The notes under the pieces were generated by a model. The model saw only the letters and a program-made list of their open reading frames with translations. It made no database searches and had not been told where the DNA came from. Below, piece after piece: positions 8,205 through 17,850 of a stretch of 64,000 bases of DNA (the stretch's first letter is position 1; each line of letters starts with the position of its first letter). Origin of the DNA: Curtobacterium pusillum (GTDB lineage: Bacteria > Actinomycetota > Actinomycetes > Actinomycetales > Microbacteriaceae); contig NZ_JABMCE010000075.1 of the NCBI RefSeq assembly GCF_013359865.1, forward strand, positions 1 to 64,000, written 5' to 3'. The position numbers and the translations under genes are program-made.

Positions 8205-11200
8205 CCCGCGCGACGCTCACCCGGGTCCTCGCGCCCGTCGTCGAGCAGACACTGGTACCGACCTGGGACGGCGCCCTGTGGGTCGGCGAGATCGACCGCG
8301 CCGACCTGCACGGCGCGAGCCACCGAGACGCGTTCGCCCTCAGCGGGGCGAACGGGTACCGCCGCGCCCGACTGCTCGTCCGCGACCACGGCGAGCCCGT
8401 CGGCTTCGTCGAGACCGAGATCACCGAACGCCGTCGCGGCGGGGCCATGATCGACGTCCGTACCCTGGAACACGCGGTCCGGCCGATGCCGACTCCCGAG
8501 CGACGTCCGGCCGCTGATCAGGCGTTGCCGTCCGTCACCGTGGTGCTCTGCACGGACGGAGCCGCCGGCCCGACCATGCGCTCCGTGCTCGCCTGCGACG
8601 GCGCGGACTTCGACGTCGTCGTGGTCTCCCGCGGCGCCGACGGGACCGGGGTCGTCGACATCGCCGGCCACCGGGTGACCACCGTCGCGGCGCCGGACGG
8701 CGGGCTCGCCGCTGCCAGGAACGCCGCGTTGCTCGTCGCCACCGGTGAGGTCGTCGCGTTCGTCGGCGAGGGTGCGATGGTCGACCGCTCGTGGGTCGCC
8801 GCACTCGCCTCGGCGTTCGCCGCGAACGACGACGTCGCCTGCGTGACCGGCCTCGTGCCGAGCGCCGAACTCCGCACGCCCGCCCAGCGATGGCACGACG
8901 ACCACACGAACGCCGCACGGACCGTCCGCCGTCGGGTCTTCCGACTCGACGACGACCCGGACGACGTGCCGCTCCACCCCTTCGCCGCCGCCGAGTACGG
9001 CACCGGCGCGAACCTGGCCGTCCGACGGCAGGCCGCGCTCCGCATCTGCGGCTTCGACACCGCTTTCGGTCCCGGCACCCGTGTGGGTGGCGGGGACGAC
9101 CTCGACCTCTTCACCCGACTGCTGTTCGCGGGCTCCGCGATCGCCGTCGAACCCGCCGCGATCGCCTGGCAGCGTTCCGAGGACGACGTGATGTCGCTCC
9201 GCCGCTCCGCCGCCGCGTACGGCCACGGACTCGGAGCCTGGATGACCAAGAACGCTTTCGACCGCGACACCCTCACCGCATCGGTGGACGCCGTCCCCGA
9301 GGCGATCAGCGCGTTCGCACGGCTCGGCCTCGAACCCGCCGGTGGTGCCGGTGGGGCCGGGGACTCCGCCCCGGCCGGTGTCGCCGGGCCGGTGGGTGCC
9401 GTCGACGTCGAGTTCGCCGAGACGGCCCGTCGACTCCGTCGTGTCGAACGTCGCTCGGTGCTCACGGCGCCGATCCTGGCGCTCGCCGAACGCCTCGGCG
9501 GCGCGGGCACCATCGACCGCACGGCCCACGGCCGCCACGAGCTTCAGCGCGGACTCGAGAGGGGGGCCGAGGATGTGCGCGAGCACGGTGGCGAGGCAGC
9601 ACCCGGCAGCGCCATGGGCCCGGTCGCCCGTCTCGGCGCCGCCGGTCTCGTCGTCCTGACCCTCGTCGTCGCCGGACTCGGCACCGTCCTCGGCGTGCCG
9701 GTGCTGCGCGGGAGCGCGATCGGGGTCTTCCTGTTCGCCCTGCTCGGCGTGGCGCCGATGCTCCTGGTCCGTCCGATGCCGCTGGCCCGGTTCGCCCTGC
9801 TCTCCGTCACGGCGTCGCTCGTCGGTACGATCGCCATCGGCTACACGATGGCGACCGCGGCCGTCTGGCATCCGGCCGTGCCGTTCGTCGCCGTGGTCGT
9901 GCTGACCGCCGTCGCGATCGCCGTCGCGGTGCCGCGGGACGTCCGCGACCTCCAACGCCTGCGGCTCGCCGGGGGCGTGCTCGGCCCCTGGAACACCACG
10001 CACACGGTCGCCGCAGCGTCCCTCGTCGGGCTCGTCGTCGTCGTGGTCACGGCGATCACGCACATCGGCGACCCGGTTCGCGACGGCCTGTTCGGTTCGC
10101 TGGGCATCGGCCTGCCGATCGGGCTCGCCGTGACGGTCGCGGCGGCCGTGGTCGCCGTGGTCCGTGGTCGCGGCGTCGCGGTGCCCGTGGTCGTCCTCGG
10201 CGGCGTCATCCAGCTCGCCCAGGCGATCACGTACGGCGTGCCGACCGTGGCCGCGGCCGCCCGCCACATCGGCGTGCTCGAGTACATCCGGCAGAACGGC
10301 ACGACCAACCCGGCGGCGGACATCTTCCAGACCTGGTCCGGGCTCTTCGCCGGTGGCGCCTGGGTGGCTGACGTGGGCGGGATCGTCAACGCGATGCTCC
10401 TCGCCGCGTGGGTGCCGGCCCTGCTGGCCTTCGCCACCACCATCGCGGTCGGGGTCCTTGCCGCGCACTGGCTGCCCGGCAGCCGGCGTCCGTGGATCGC
10501 CGCGTTCCTGACCGCCATGACCGGGGCGCTCAACACCACGTACTTCTCCCCCCAGTCGGTCGGCATCCTCCTGTCGGTGGCGATCCTCGTGCTCGCCACG
10601 GGCCCGCTGCGCCGAGTCACGCGTGCCGACAGCGACGGCGAACCCGTCAGCGTCCTCCGTCCGCGTGCGGTCGGGCTCTCCCGGGTCATCGCGATCGGCG
10701 CGATCGGCATCGTGCTGGCCGTCACGCACCAGATCTCGCCCTACCTGACCGTCGCGGCACTCGTCGCGCTGGTGGTCTTCCGGCTCGTCCGGCCCTGGTG
10801 GGTGCCGGTCGTGGTCCTCGTGCCCGCGGTCGTCTTCGCCGTGCTCAACGGCAGCGTGCTCGACAAGTTCGTCTCCCTCGCGGCGGTCGGTCGGTTGCTC
10901 GACAACGTCCAACCGCCCACGCACGACAAGACCGTGCTGCCGGAGCCGCTCGTGACGCAGCTCGCGTTCGACGTGCCGGCCGCGGCGCTCGTGGTGCTCG
11001 GCCTCGTCGCGCTGATCACCGTGCTGCTCCGGCGCGACCGGCTGCACTGGGCTCTCCTCGCAGCCTCGGCGAGCCCGATCTCGCTGCTCGTGGCGACGAA
11101 CTACGGCCAGGAGGGCATCTTCCGCGTGGTCCTGTTCGCCACACCCTGGATCGCCGTCCTCGCGGCCGCGCTCCCGCTGCCGACCGGTCGTCTCTCCTGG

Positions 11201-11752
11201 GCCGGTTCGCTCGTCAGCCGTGCGATGCACCCGTCGGCCGTCCGGTTCGCCGTGGCCGGTTTCGGCGTCGCGGCGCTGGTCGCGATCGGGGCGTTCGGGC
11301 AGACGGCGCTCGACTGGAGCCGCGTCATGACCCGGAGCCAGTCGGAGGCGACGCAGCTCTACGACCGCACCGCTCCGGCCGGGTCGGTCATGCTCCTCAC
11401 CGGGTCTGCGAACGCGGTGCCGAGCAACACCGGCGCGCGGTACTTCGACGTCGGCTACCTGTCCCGTGAGGCGCTCAGCGAGTACCCGGCCCCCGAGGGC
11501 TACGACGCGGAAGCCGACGTCTCCGACATCACCCGCGACCTCGTGGCCAACTGGAGCGCGACCAAGTACTACGCCCTCGTCGCCGAACCGTTCGGCGCCT
11601 ACGACGAGCGGTACGGGTACCAGACCGACGCGGATTACCAGAAGCTCGCCGAGGCCATGGCGACGTCGCCCTACTGGAAGCGCGTCTGGTCGTCCGGCAC
11701 CACCGCGATGTACGAACTGACAACGGAAGGCCTGCGTCATGCGACTCGTTGA
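8201..11752 (+). CDS. large membrane protein with N-terminal degenerate GT2 domain
   Basis: A 1183-residue protein. Residues 1-100 resemble the N-terminal extension of the GT2 gene at 19258. Residues 110-450 are a GT2-like domain, but the metal-binding DDD of its paralogue is replaced by GEG (AFVGEGAMV, residues 187-194), and the donor-site Asp segment reads VVVVSRGADG. The later acidic motif GGDDLDLF is kept. From about residue 470 to 1050 there are many hydrophobic helices, then a soluble tail of about 120 residues. The GTG start overlaps the upstream stop (GTGA). It may be a polymer-export or polymerase-type membrane component whose GT domain binds rather than transfers sugar; that is inference. 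The family is not one I can name. Confidence 0.75.
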   Translation: MTRATLTRVLAPVVEQTLVPTWDGALWVGEIDRADLHGASHRDAFALSGANGYRRARLLVRDHGEPVGFVETEITERRRGGAMIDVRTLEHAVRPMPTPERRPAADQALPSVTVVLCTDGAAGPTMRSVLACDGADFDVVVVSRGADGTGVVDIAGHRVTTVAAPDGGLAAARNAALLVATGEVVAFVGEGAMVDRSWVAALASAFAANDDVACVTGLVPSAELRTPAQRWHDDHTNAARTVRRRVFRLDDDPDDVPLHPFAAAEYGTGANLAVRRQAALRICGFDTAFGPGTRVGGGDDLDLFTRLLFAGSAIAVEPAAIAWQRSEDDVMSLRRSAAAYGHGLGAWMTKNAFDRDTLTASVDAVPEAISAFARLGLEPAGGAGGAGDSAPAGVAGPVGAVDVEFAETARRLRRVERRSVLTAPILALAERLGGAGTIDRTAHGRHELQRGLERGAEDVREHGGEAAPGSAMGPVARLGAAGLVVLTLVVAGLGTVLGVPVLRGSAIGVFLFALLGVAPMLLVRPMPLARFALLSVTASLVGTIAIGYTMATAAVWHPAVPFVAVVVLTAVAIAVAVPRDVRDLQRLRLAGGVLGPWNTTHTVAAASLVGLVVVVVTAITHIGDPVRDGLFGSLGIGLPIGLAVTVAAAVVAVVRGRGVAVPVVVLGGVIQLAQAITYGVPTVAAAARHIGVLEYIRQNGTTNPAADIFQTWSGLFAGGAWVADVGGIVNAMLLAAWVPALLAFATTIAVGVLAAHWLPGSRRPWIAAFLTAMTGALNTTYFSPQSVGILLSVAILVLATGPLRRVTRADSDGEPVSVLRPRAVGLSRVIAIGAIGIVLAVTHQISPYLTVAALVALVVFRLVRPWWVPVVVLVPAVVFAVLNGSVLDKFVSLAAVGRLLDNVQPPTHDKTVLPEPLVTQLAFDVPAAALVVLGLVALITVLLRRDRLHWALLAASASPISLLVATNYGQEGIFRVVLFATPWIAVLAAALPLPTGRLSWAGSLVSRAMHPSAVRFAVAGFGVAALVAIGAFGQTALDWSRVMTRSQSEATQLYDRTAPAGSVMLLTGSANAVPSNTGARYFDVGYLSREALSEYPAPEGYDAEADVSDITRDLVANWSATKYYALVAEPFGAYDERYGYQTDADYQKLAEAMATSPYWKRVWSSGTTAMYELTTEGLRHATR

Positions 11753-13196
11753 ACCCCGGAGGAAGCGGCGTGTCGTCGCGTCCACCACCGCAGTGCTCGT
11801 CGGGCTCGTCGCAGCCCTGGCCGGCCCCGGCCTCGTGCTGCAGACCGTCGGGACGAGCGCCGCGGCCGCCACCACCACGGCGGACTGCAGTGCGGGCAGT
11901 GTCCTCGACGTCATCGCCCACCCCGACGACGACCTGCTGTTCGAGGGCACCGACCTCCGCAAGGACATCGACGCCGGGCGCTGCGTCCGCACGGTGGTCG
12001 TCACCGCGGGTGACGCGGGCTATTCGACCTCGTACTGGCAGGGCCGTCAGGAGGGGCTCCTGGCGGCGTACGCGAACATGGCCGGCGTCGACTCGGCATC
12101 GACCACGGGGTCGCTCACCGCTGCCGGGAAGACCCTGCACACGGAGACGCTCACCGCCGATCCCCGTATCAGCATGGTCTTCATGGAGCTCCCCGACGGC
12201 AACGTCGAGGGGAACGGGTTCCGGGCCGACGGCTACGAGAGCCTCCAACAGCTGTACGCGGGCGACATCGACACGATCCACACGGTGACCGGTGCGGCGC
12301 ACACCGCCAGCTACACCCTCGCGCAGCTGCGCGCCACCCTGCTCGCCGTCGCCGAGGACTTCACGCCGACCGACATCCACACCCTGGACTACGTCGGGTC
12401 GTACGGCGACGGCGACCACAGCGACCACCACACGGTCGGGTACCTCACGAACGAGGTGCAGGAGCAGTACGCGGGCAGCCACCAGTTCACCGGGTACATG
12501 GGCTACCCGATCGCGGACCGGCCGGCGAACCTGACGACCGCGCAGACCGACGCCAAGGCAGACGCGTTCTTCACGTACGCCGCGCACGACGACGAGACCT
12601 GCGCGTCCTGGGAGGCCTGCTCGTCCCGACCGGAGACCTCCTGGCTCAGCCGGCAGTACACGGCGGGGTCGACGGTCCCCGCCGAGACGACCGACCCGAA
12701 CCGCACCGACGTGACGGGTTCCGCGACGGTGACCGCGAGCGCCGAGAACCGGGCCGACGGGCAGACCGCCGCCAAGGCGGTCGACGGCGTGGTGAGCGGG
12801 TACCCCGATGCGCCCACCGCCGAGTGGGTCGCCCCGTCCGGTCGCGCCGGCACGTGGATCCAGCTCGGGTGGCCGAAGGCCACGAGCCTGACGGAGATCG
12901 ACCTGGCCGACCGGTCGAACGCGAACGACCAGGTGCTCGGTGGGACGCTGACCTTCTCGGACGGATCCAGCGTGTCGGTACCCGCCCTCGCGAACGGCGG
13001 CGCGTTGCAGTCGGTCACCTTCGCGGCCCGGCAGGTGACGTGGGCACGGTTCACCGTGACGTCCGTGAGCAGTACGACCGAGAACATCGGTCTCGCCGAG
13101 ATCCGGGCGTACACCACCTCAGCGACGTCGACCACCCCGACCACGTCGACCGACCCGACCACCCTGCCACCCCGACCACGTCCGGGTCGGACGTGA
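11739..13196 (+). CDS. secreted PIG-L/LmbE-family deacetylase, 5' part of a frameshifted gene
   Basis: A 485-residue frame. A positively charged start (MRLVEPRRKRR) is followed by a hydrophobic Sec signal ending near AAAATT. Then comes the LmbE zinc motif AHPDDD near residue 60 and a later DGDHSDHHTVG segment typical of PIG-L N-acetylglucosaminyl deacetylases. After about residue 320 there is one all-beta repeat (ATVTASAENRADGQTAAKAVDG... AEIRAY) resembling discoidin/F5-8C-type binding domains. The frame stops in a Thr/Pro linker at 13196, while two more copies of the same repeat continue in the -1 frame. It probably trims acetyl groups from a surface glycan. The start overlaps the preceding gene by 14 bases, with GGAAGG upstream. 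Confidence 0.8.
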   Translation: MRLVEPRRKRRVVASTTAVLVGLVAALAGPGLVLQTVGTSAAAATTTADCSAGSVLDVIAHPDDDLLFEGTDLRKDIDAGRCVRTVVVTAGDAGYSTSYWQGRQEGLLAAYANMAGVDSASTTGSLTAAGKTLHTETLTADPRISMVFMELPDGNVEGNGFRADGYESLQQLYAGDIDTIHTVTGAAHTASYTLAQLRATLLAVAEDFTPTDIHTLDYVGSYGDGDHSDHHTVGYLTNEVQEQYAGSHQFTGYMGYPIADRPANLTTAQTDAKADAFFTYAAHDDETCASWEACSSRPETSWLSRQYTAGSTVPAETTDPNRTDVTGSATVTASAENRADGQTAAKAVDGVVSGYPDAPTAEWVAPSGRAGTWIQLGWPKATSLTEIDLADRSNANDQVLGGTLTFSDGSSVSVPALANGGALQSVTFAARQVTWARFTVTSVSSTTENIGLAEIRAYTTSATSTTPTTSTDPTTLPPRPRPGRT

Positions 13197-14044
13197 CGGG
13201 TTCCGCGACGGTGATCGTGAGTGCGGAGAACCCGGCTGACGGGCAGACCGTGCTCAAGGCCGTCGACGGCGTGGTGGACGGGTACCCGACGACGCCGTCG
13301 GCGGAGTGGGTGGCCCCCTCCGGCGGTGCCGGGACGTGGATCCAGCTCGGGTGGGCGAAGGCGACGACGCTGAATGAGATCGCCCTGGCCGACCGCCCCA
13401 ACGCGAACGACCAGGTACTCGCCGGCACGCTGACCTTCTCGGACGGGTCCAGTGTGACCGTGCCGGCGCTCGCGAACGGCGGGACGGTCCAGAAGGTGAC
13501 CTTCACGGCCCGCCCGGTCACGTGGGCCCGCTTCACCGTGACGTCGGTGAGCTCCTCGACCGAGAACATCGACCTCGCCGAGATCCGGGCGCTGTCCTCG
13601 ACCGCGTCCACCACGCCCGCTCTGAAGGACGTGACTGCGAGCGCTCAGCCGTCCGCGTCCTCCGACAACCCCGCCGACGAGCAGACGGTCGCGAAGGGCG
13701 TGGACGGCGTCGTCTCCGGGTACCGGGACGACTACACGGCCGAGTGGGTCGCCCCCGGCGGCCGGACGGGCGTCTGGTACCAGCTCGACTGGACCGCCCC
13801 GGTGTCCCTCCAACGCATCGTCCAGAACGACCGGCCGAACAGCGCAGACCAGATCACGAGCGGTACGCTCACGTTCTCCGACGGCAGCCAGGTGGCGGTC
13901 GGGGCGCTCCCGAACGACGGCACGGCCCGGACGATCGACTTCGCCGCCAGGAACGTCACGTGGGTACGGCTCACGACCACCGGCGTCTCCGCCAGCACGA
14001 TCAACGTCGGTCTCGCGGAGGTACGTGCATGGGCAGCTGGATGA
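13193..14044 (+). CDS. continuation of the PIG-L protein: two further discoidin-like repeats
   Basis: A 283-codon frame holding two repeats homologous to the one that ends the upstream frame (ATVIVSAENPADGQTVLKAVDG... and VTASAQPSASSDNPADEQTVAKGVDG...). Repeat starts are 482 bp apart (12709 and 13191), one base short of an in-frame 483. That points to a 1-base loss in the C-rich linker near 13160-13185. Alternatively, the GTG at 13193 overlaps the upstream TGA (GTGA), the same junction used elsewhere in the operon, so translation could restart. The product would then lack a signal peptide, which argues for a frameshift or sequencing error instead. Confidence 0.65.
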   Translation: MTGSATVIVSAENPADGQTVLKAVDGVVDGYPTTPSAEWVAPSGGAGTWIQLGWAKATTLNEIALADRPNANDQVLAGTLTFSDGSSVTVPALANGGTVQKVTFTARPVTWARFTVTSVSSSTENIDLAEIRALSSTASTTPALKDVTASAQPSASSDNPADEQTVAKGVDGVVSGYRDDYTAEWVAPGGRTGVWYQLDWTAPVSLQRIVQNDRPNSADQITSGTLTFSDGSQVAVGALPNDGTARTIDFAARNVTWVRLTTTGVSASTINVGLAEVRAWAAG

Positions 14045-14982
14045 CGCGGGCCGCGGGCGATCCGCCGGTCGACCCCCGTGCCGCCTCGGCGCACGGTGCG
14101 GCGCCGGCGCACGGGGTCGGGATCGCCCGGCACGGTGCGGCGCTCCGGAACGGGGGCCGCACGATCGCCCTCGCAGCGGGAGCCCTCGTGATCGCTGCGG
14201 GGGCGATGGCCGCGTCCACCGCCGGTGCGACCGGTGACGGCGTCGACCCGAGCGGAGTGACCATGCCCACGAGCGACGGCAGCGGGTGGACCCGTGCGTT
14301 CTCGGAGGACTTCTCGGACACGACTCCGCGCGGCGGATTCGAAGCGGCCTACACGGACCGGTTCTCGGTCTACCACGGGTTCGCGGACACGGCCGGGACC
14401 GGGAAGTACACGGCGACGGCGCTGACCGCACACGACGGCATGCTCGACATGCGCCTGCGGACGACGGCGGGCGGAACCCCGCTCGCCGGCGGCATCGTCC
14501 CGCTCGTCGACGGGCAGTGGGGCGGCCAGACGTCCGGGCGGTACAGCATCCGGATGAAGAGCGACGAGGTCGACGGGTACGGCGTCGCGGTGTTGCTGTG
14601 GAGCGACGCGAACGTCTGGGCGCAGGGCGAGGTCGACTTCCCCGAGGGGGCGCTCGGCGCGCCTGCGTGGCTCAACGTGCACTGCCTCGAGGACCCGGCC
14701 GAGAAGTGCATGCACCAGGAGACCGGGGCGTCGCTCGCGGACTGGCACACGTACACGATCGAGTGGACGCCGAAGCAGATGTCCTTCCTGATCGACGACG
14801 AGGTGGTCGGGACGACGACGGAGAACATCCCGACGGAACGGATGCACCTCGTCGTGCAGGCCGGGTCCCTCCAGGGGACCCCACCGCGCAACGCTGCTGG
14901 ATCGCTGCTGATCGACTGGATCACGATCGACGTGCCGGCAGGGTCGTCGCCCGAGTCCGCGGCGCCCGCGCAGGACGGCTGA
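14029..14982 (+). CDS. secreted GH16-like glycoside hydrolase
   Basis: A 317-residue protein. After a polar N-terminus of about 45 residues comes one hydrophobic segment (TIALAAGALVIAAGAMAAS), a signal or anchor. A concanavalin-like domain follows, with GEVDFPEG near residue 200 matching the GH16 catalytic pattern ExDxxE (two Glu and the Asp present). WHTYTIEW and the terminal LLIDWITID strands are typical of the family, which cleaves beta-glucans or related polysaccharides. The ATG at 14029 has a GGAGG SD seven bases upstream; an alternative ATG at 14041 overlaps the previous stop. Last gene of the operon, so it may trim or release the glycan made by the upstream enzymes. Confidence 0.8.
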   Translation: MGSWMTRAAGDPPVDPRAASAHGAAPAHGVGIARHGAALRNGGRTIALAAGALVIAAGAMAASTAGATGDGVDPSGVTMPTSDGSGWTRAFSEDFSDTTPRGGFEAAYTDRFSVYHGFADTAGTGKYTATALTAHDGMLDMRLRTTAGGTPLAGGIVPLVDGQWGGQTSGRYSIRMKSDEVDGYGVAVLLWSDANVWAQGEVDFPEGALGAPAWLNVHCLEDPAEKCMHQETGASLADWHTYTIEWTPKQMSFLIDDEVVGTTTENIPTERMHLVVQAGSLQGTPPRNAAGSLLIDWITIDVPAGSSPESAAPAQDG

Positions 14983-14998
14983 TCCGGCGAGGACGTCG

Positions 14999-15029
14999 AG
15001 GGGCCCGACGCATCGAGCGTCGGGCCCCT
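14999..15029. terminator. bidirectional terminator-like hairpin
   Basis: Perfect 13-bp stem AGGGGCCCGACGC / GCGTCGGGCCCCT with loop ATCGA, between the convergent GH16-like gene and the minus-strand GT4 gene. No clear T-tract on the plus side. Confidence 0.7.
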
Positions 15030-15076
15030 CGTGCATGCCGTGCGACGGACGGCCGGGCCGGACGGTGCCCGTGCCG

Positions 15077-16288
15077 TCAGGCTCGAGCGTGCTCCTGCAG
15101 CGCGTCCAGGAGCGCGGCCATGTGCGGCGCACGCCCGTACCGCGACCGCACCCACTCGCGACTGCGCGTGCCGAGCGACGGATCGTGCACCGCCTCGTCG
15201 AGCGTGTCGAGCACCTTCCGCGCCAGCGCTCCGGTGTCCGTCGGGTCGACCGTGAACCGGGCCCAGTCGCCGGACAGGATCTCGCCCGTCCCGCCGGACG
15301 CCGCCGCGACGACGGGCCGGCCGGCCGACATCGCCTCGATGACCGTGCGGCCGAACCCCTCGGGTTCGATGGACGGCACGACGACCAGGTCGGCGGCGTG
15401 GAGGAGGGGGAGCACGTCGTCCCGCTCGGGTGCCAGCAGGACGGAGCCCGCGGGGAGCGCCGCCACGGCGCGTTCGACGTGCGGGGCCTCGTCGGGGTAG
15501 AGCGCACCGGCCAGGACGAGCAGCGGTTGCTTCACCGTGCTCTCGCCGGGACCGGCGGACGTGGTGCTCGGGGTGCGCTGCGCCGACGCCGTCAGGACGC
15601 GTCCCCATGCCTCCAGGAGGGCGACGACGCCCTTGGACCGGCTGAGCCGACCGTAGTAGAGGACCGTCGGGGTGTCGTCGGTGATGCCGAGCGCGGTGCG
15701 TGCGCTGTGGACGTCGGCCGGCGAGGGCGGGGTGAACTCGTCGGTGTCGACCCCGTTCGGCACGATCGTGATCTTGTCGGCGGGTGCGCCGGCCGCGCCC
15801 CAGGCCTCGGCCATCGCGTGCGAGACGGCGAGGAACCTGGTGCGGCCTCCGGAGAACGGCCCGATCCGGCTGTAGTTGGGGAGGTGGTGCAGGTGGACGG
15901 CGAGCGGCACGCCGGACACGAGGGACGCGAGGCGGCCGAACGGCAGGTACTCGGGTCGGTTCAGCCAGAGGACGTCGAGGTGGGAGCGGCGGAGCCGGAG
16001 GCCCTCACGGGCGAAGCGGAACGCGTCGCGGAGCGCGGTGCGGACGCCGAACCGGTAGTCGGTCGCGTCCACGAGACGGACGCCGAGCCGTTCGAACGGC
16101 TCCCGCCCGTCGTCGACCCGGTTCGAGCGGGCGGCGTGGTGCCACACCTCGACCTCGTGTCCGGCCGCGACGAGCTCACGCGTGTCCTCGAGGACGCACC
16201 GCTCGAGGCCGCCGGTGATGGCGAGGCCGGTGACGACGACCCCGACCCGGAGGCGTCGACGGGTCTGGGCGGGATGCGGAGCGGTCAT
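15077..16288 (-). CDS. family-4 glycosyltransferase
   Basis: A 403-residue GT-B transferase. The N-terminal half carries GLAITGGLERCVLEDTREL, VLWLNRPEYLPFGRL and VHLHHLPNYSRIGPF. The C-terminal half has VLYYGRLSRSKGVVALLEAW and the donor-binding PSIEPEGFGRTVIEAMSAGRPVVA, where the EPEGFG glutamates form the retaining GT4 Ex7E site. Cytoplasmic, probably membrane-associated. The start at 16288 has a GGAGG SD and overlaps the flippase stop as ATGA, so translation is coupled to the gene upstream. It is the last gene of a three-gene minus-strand unit. Likely builds the repeat unit of a surface polysaccharide; the sugar is unknown. Confidence 0.88.
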   Translation of the reverse strand: MTAPHPAQTRRRLRVGVVVTGLAITGGLERCVLEDTRELVAAGHEVEVWHHAARSNRVDDGREPFERLGVRLVDATDYRFGVRTALRDAFRFAREGLRLRRSHLDVLWLNRPEYLPFGRLASLVSGVPLAVHLHHLPNYSRIGPFSGGRTRFLAVSHAMAEAWGAAGAPADKITIVPNGVDTDEFTPPSPADVHSARTALGITDDTPTVLYYGRLSRSKGVVALLEAWGRVLTASAQRTPSTTSAGPGESTVKQPLLVLAGALYPDEAPHVERAVAALPAGSVLLAPERDDVLPLLHAADLVVVPSIEPEGFGRTVIEAMSAGRPVVAAASGGTGEILSGDWARFTVDPTDTGALARKVLDTLDEAVHDPSLGTRSREWVRSRYGRAPHMAALLDALQEHARA

Positions 16289-17850
16289 GACGTACCTCCA
16301 CGTGCCGCGCGCAGTCGGCGGAGGAACCAGGGCAGGCAGGCGAGCACACCGGCGGCGCGGACCCAGTTCCAGAGCGCGTCCTGCGGGACGAACACGGAGA
16401 CGGCCGCGACGGCGAGGGCCGCGGCGACCGGCAGCACCACACGGGCGCCGGGACCACGCCACTCACGGCGGTCCGACAGGGCGAACTGCTGCATCGCGGC
16501 GAGGACGAGGTAGGCGAAGACGGTGGAGATCGCGGCGCCGGCGATGCCGAACAGCGGGACCAGCACCAGGTTCGCGCTGATGTTGACCGCCCCGGCGATC
16601 CCGGCGATCACGCCGACGGCGACGCCTCGGCGCTCGACGAGGAGCAGGCGGCCGGTCGCACCGCTGGCGACGACGGGGAAGGCGGTGACCGCGACGATGA
16701 ACACGACGATGGTGAGTTCGTGCACCCGGTAGGACGCCGGCGCCAGGATCGGCAGCGCGATCGGCGACACGAGCGTCACGGCCAGGAGGACCGGTGCGAG
16801 CATCCGGTAGAGCTCGTCGCGGGAGTGCATCGCGAGTCGTCGACGGACGACGGCGTCCCGGAGCGCGGCGAAGTGCGGCGCCCAGGCCTGGCTCGTGAAG
16901 GACAGCAGGAGGATCACGGCCGAACCGACGACGTAGGCGATCTGGTACCGCGCCACCTCGTCCGGGCCGAGCAGCCGCTGCACGACGACGCGGTCACCGG
17001 CGTTCAGGACGAAGTAGGAGAGGTTGCCCAGTGCGATCGGGATGCCGAGGCGGAACGCGCGGGCCGTCGTCCGGCGGTCGAACAGGCCGCCGAACCGCGG
17101 TCGTGTCGCAGCGATGCCGATGACCATCGCGACGCCCTGGGCGACGACGCCGCCCCAGGCGTAGGTGGTGGCGTCGGCGTGGACCACGGTCAGCAGGACG
17201 AGTCCGATGATCGATCCGCCGATCGAGGACAGCAGACTCGTCACCGCGAAGACGCGGATGCGGTCCTGCGCGACGAGGAACGCGAGGGAGATCTGCACGA
17301 TCGCCGCGGGGCCGGTCCAGAGCACGGCGACCAGCAGGAGCGGGTGTTCGCCGACGAACCCGGCCGCGTCGCCCCAGACGGGGACCGTGGTGAGCGCGGC
17401 GACGGTGACGATGGACGCCGTGATCATCCCGACCGCGAGCAGCCCGCGGGCTCGGCGGTCGTCGTCGTCCTCGGCGCGCTGCAGCACCGAGGCCTGGTCG
17501 AGGCCCGCGACCGCGAGCACGACGAGCGCCTGGTACAGGGCGATCGCGGAGGCCAGCACGCCGAACTCCGACGGCGGCATGAGGTGGGCGAGGACCGGGG
17601 AGATGAGCGACGAGACGACGAGCTGCATCGACCACACCACGACGTACAGCAGGCCACGACCGAACAGGACGGAGGCGCCCTTCCCGACGGCGACGGCGCC
17701 GGTGTCGAGCGCTTCGGACGCCGGTTCGGAGACGGACACGGCCGCCGTCGTGAGCGGTTCCGCCGGCCGGGCGCCGTCGGCGGAGGGCCGGGCGCCCTCG
17801 GTGGCGGCTCGTGCTGCGCGGGCTTCGCGGCGGGGCTGGGGGACGGTCAC
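16285..17850 (-). CDS. polysaccharide flippase (Wzx/MurJ-like)
   Basis: A 521-residue membrane protein with about 12-14 hydrophobic helices beginning near residue 60 (LLYVVVWSMQLVVSSLISPVL). The pattern PSEFGVLASAIALYQALVVLAVAGLDQ is typical of O-antigen/teichoic-acid flippases of the MOP superfamily, which move lipid-linked glycans across the membrane. The first 50 residues are basic and Ala-rich. The GTG start at 17850 overlaps the GT14 stop (GTGA), and its own stop overlaps the GT4 start (ATGA), so three proteins are made in a coupled chain. This places transfer and export of one glycan in one transcript. Confidence 0.87.
   Translation of the reverse strand: MTVPQPRREARAARAATEGARPSADGARPAEPLTTAAVSVSEPASEALDTGAVAVGKGASVLFGRGLLYVVVWSMQLVVSSLISPVLAHLMPPSEFGVLASAIALYQALVVLAVAGLDQASVLQRAEDDDDRRARGLLAVGMITASIVTVAALTTVPVWGDAAGFVGEHPLLLVAVLWTGPAAIVQISLAFLVAQDRIRVFAVTSLLSSIGGSIIGLVLLTVVHADATTYAWGGVVAQGVAMVIGIAATRPRFGGLFDRRTTARAFRLGIPIALGNLSYFVLNAGDRVVVQRLLGPDEVARYQIAYVVGSAVILLLSFTSQAWAPHFAALRDAVVRRRLAMHSRDELYRMLAPVLLAVTLVSPIALPILAPASYRVHELTIVVFIVAVTAFPVVASGATGRLLLVERRGVAVGVIAGIAGAVNISANLVLVPLFGIAGAAISTVFAYLVLAAMQQFALSDRREWRGPGARVVLPVAAALAVAAVSVFVPQDALWNWVRAAGVLACLPWFLRRLRAARGGTS

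Noticed and set aside
8120-12004. Long minus-strand open frame opposite the membrane GT2 protein
   Set aside because: Antisense shadow; it lacks hydrophobic or catalytic patterns and is extremely His/Arg/Asp-rich.
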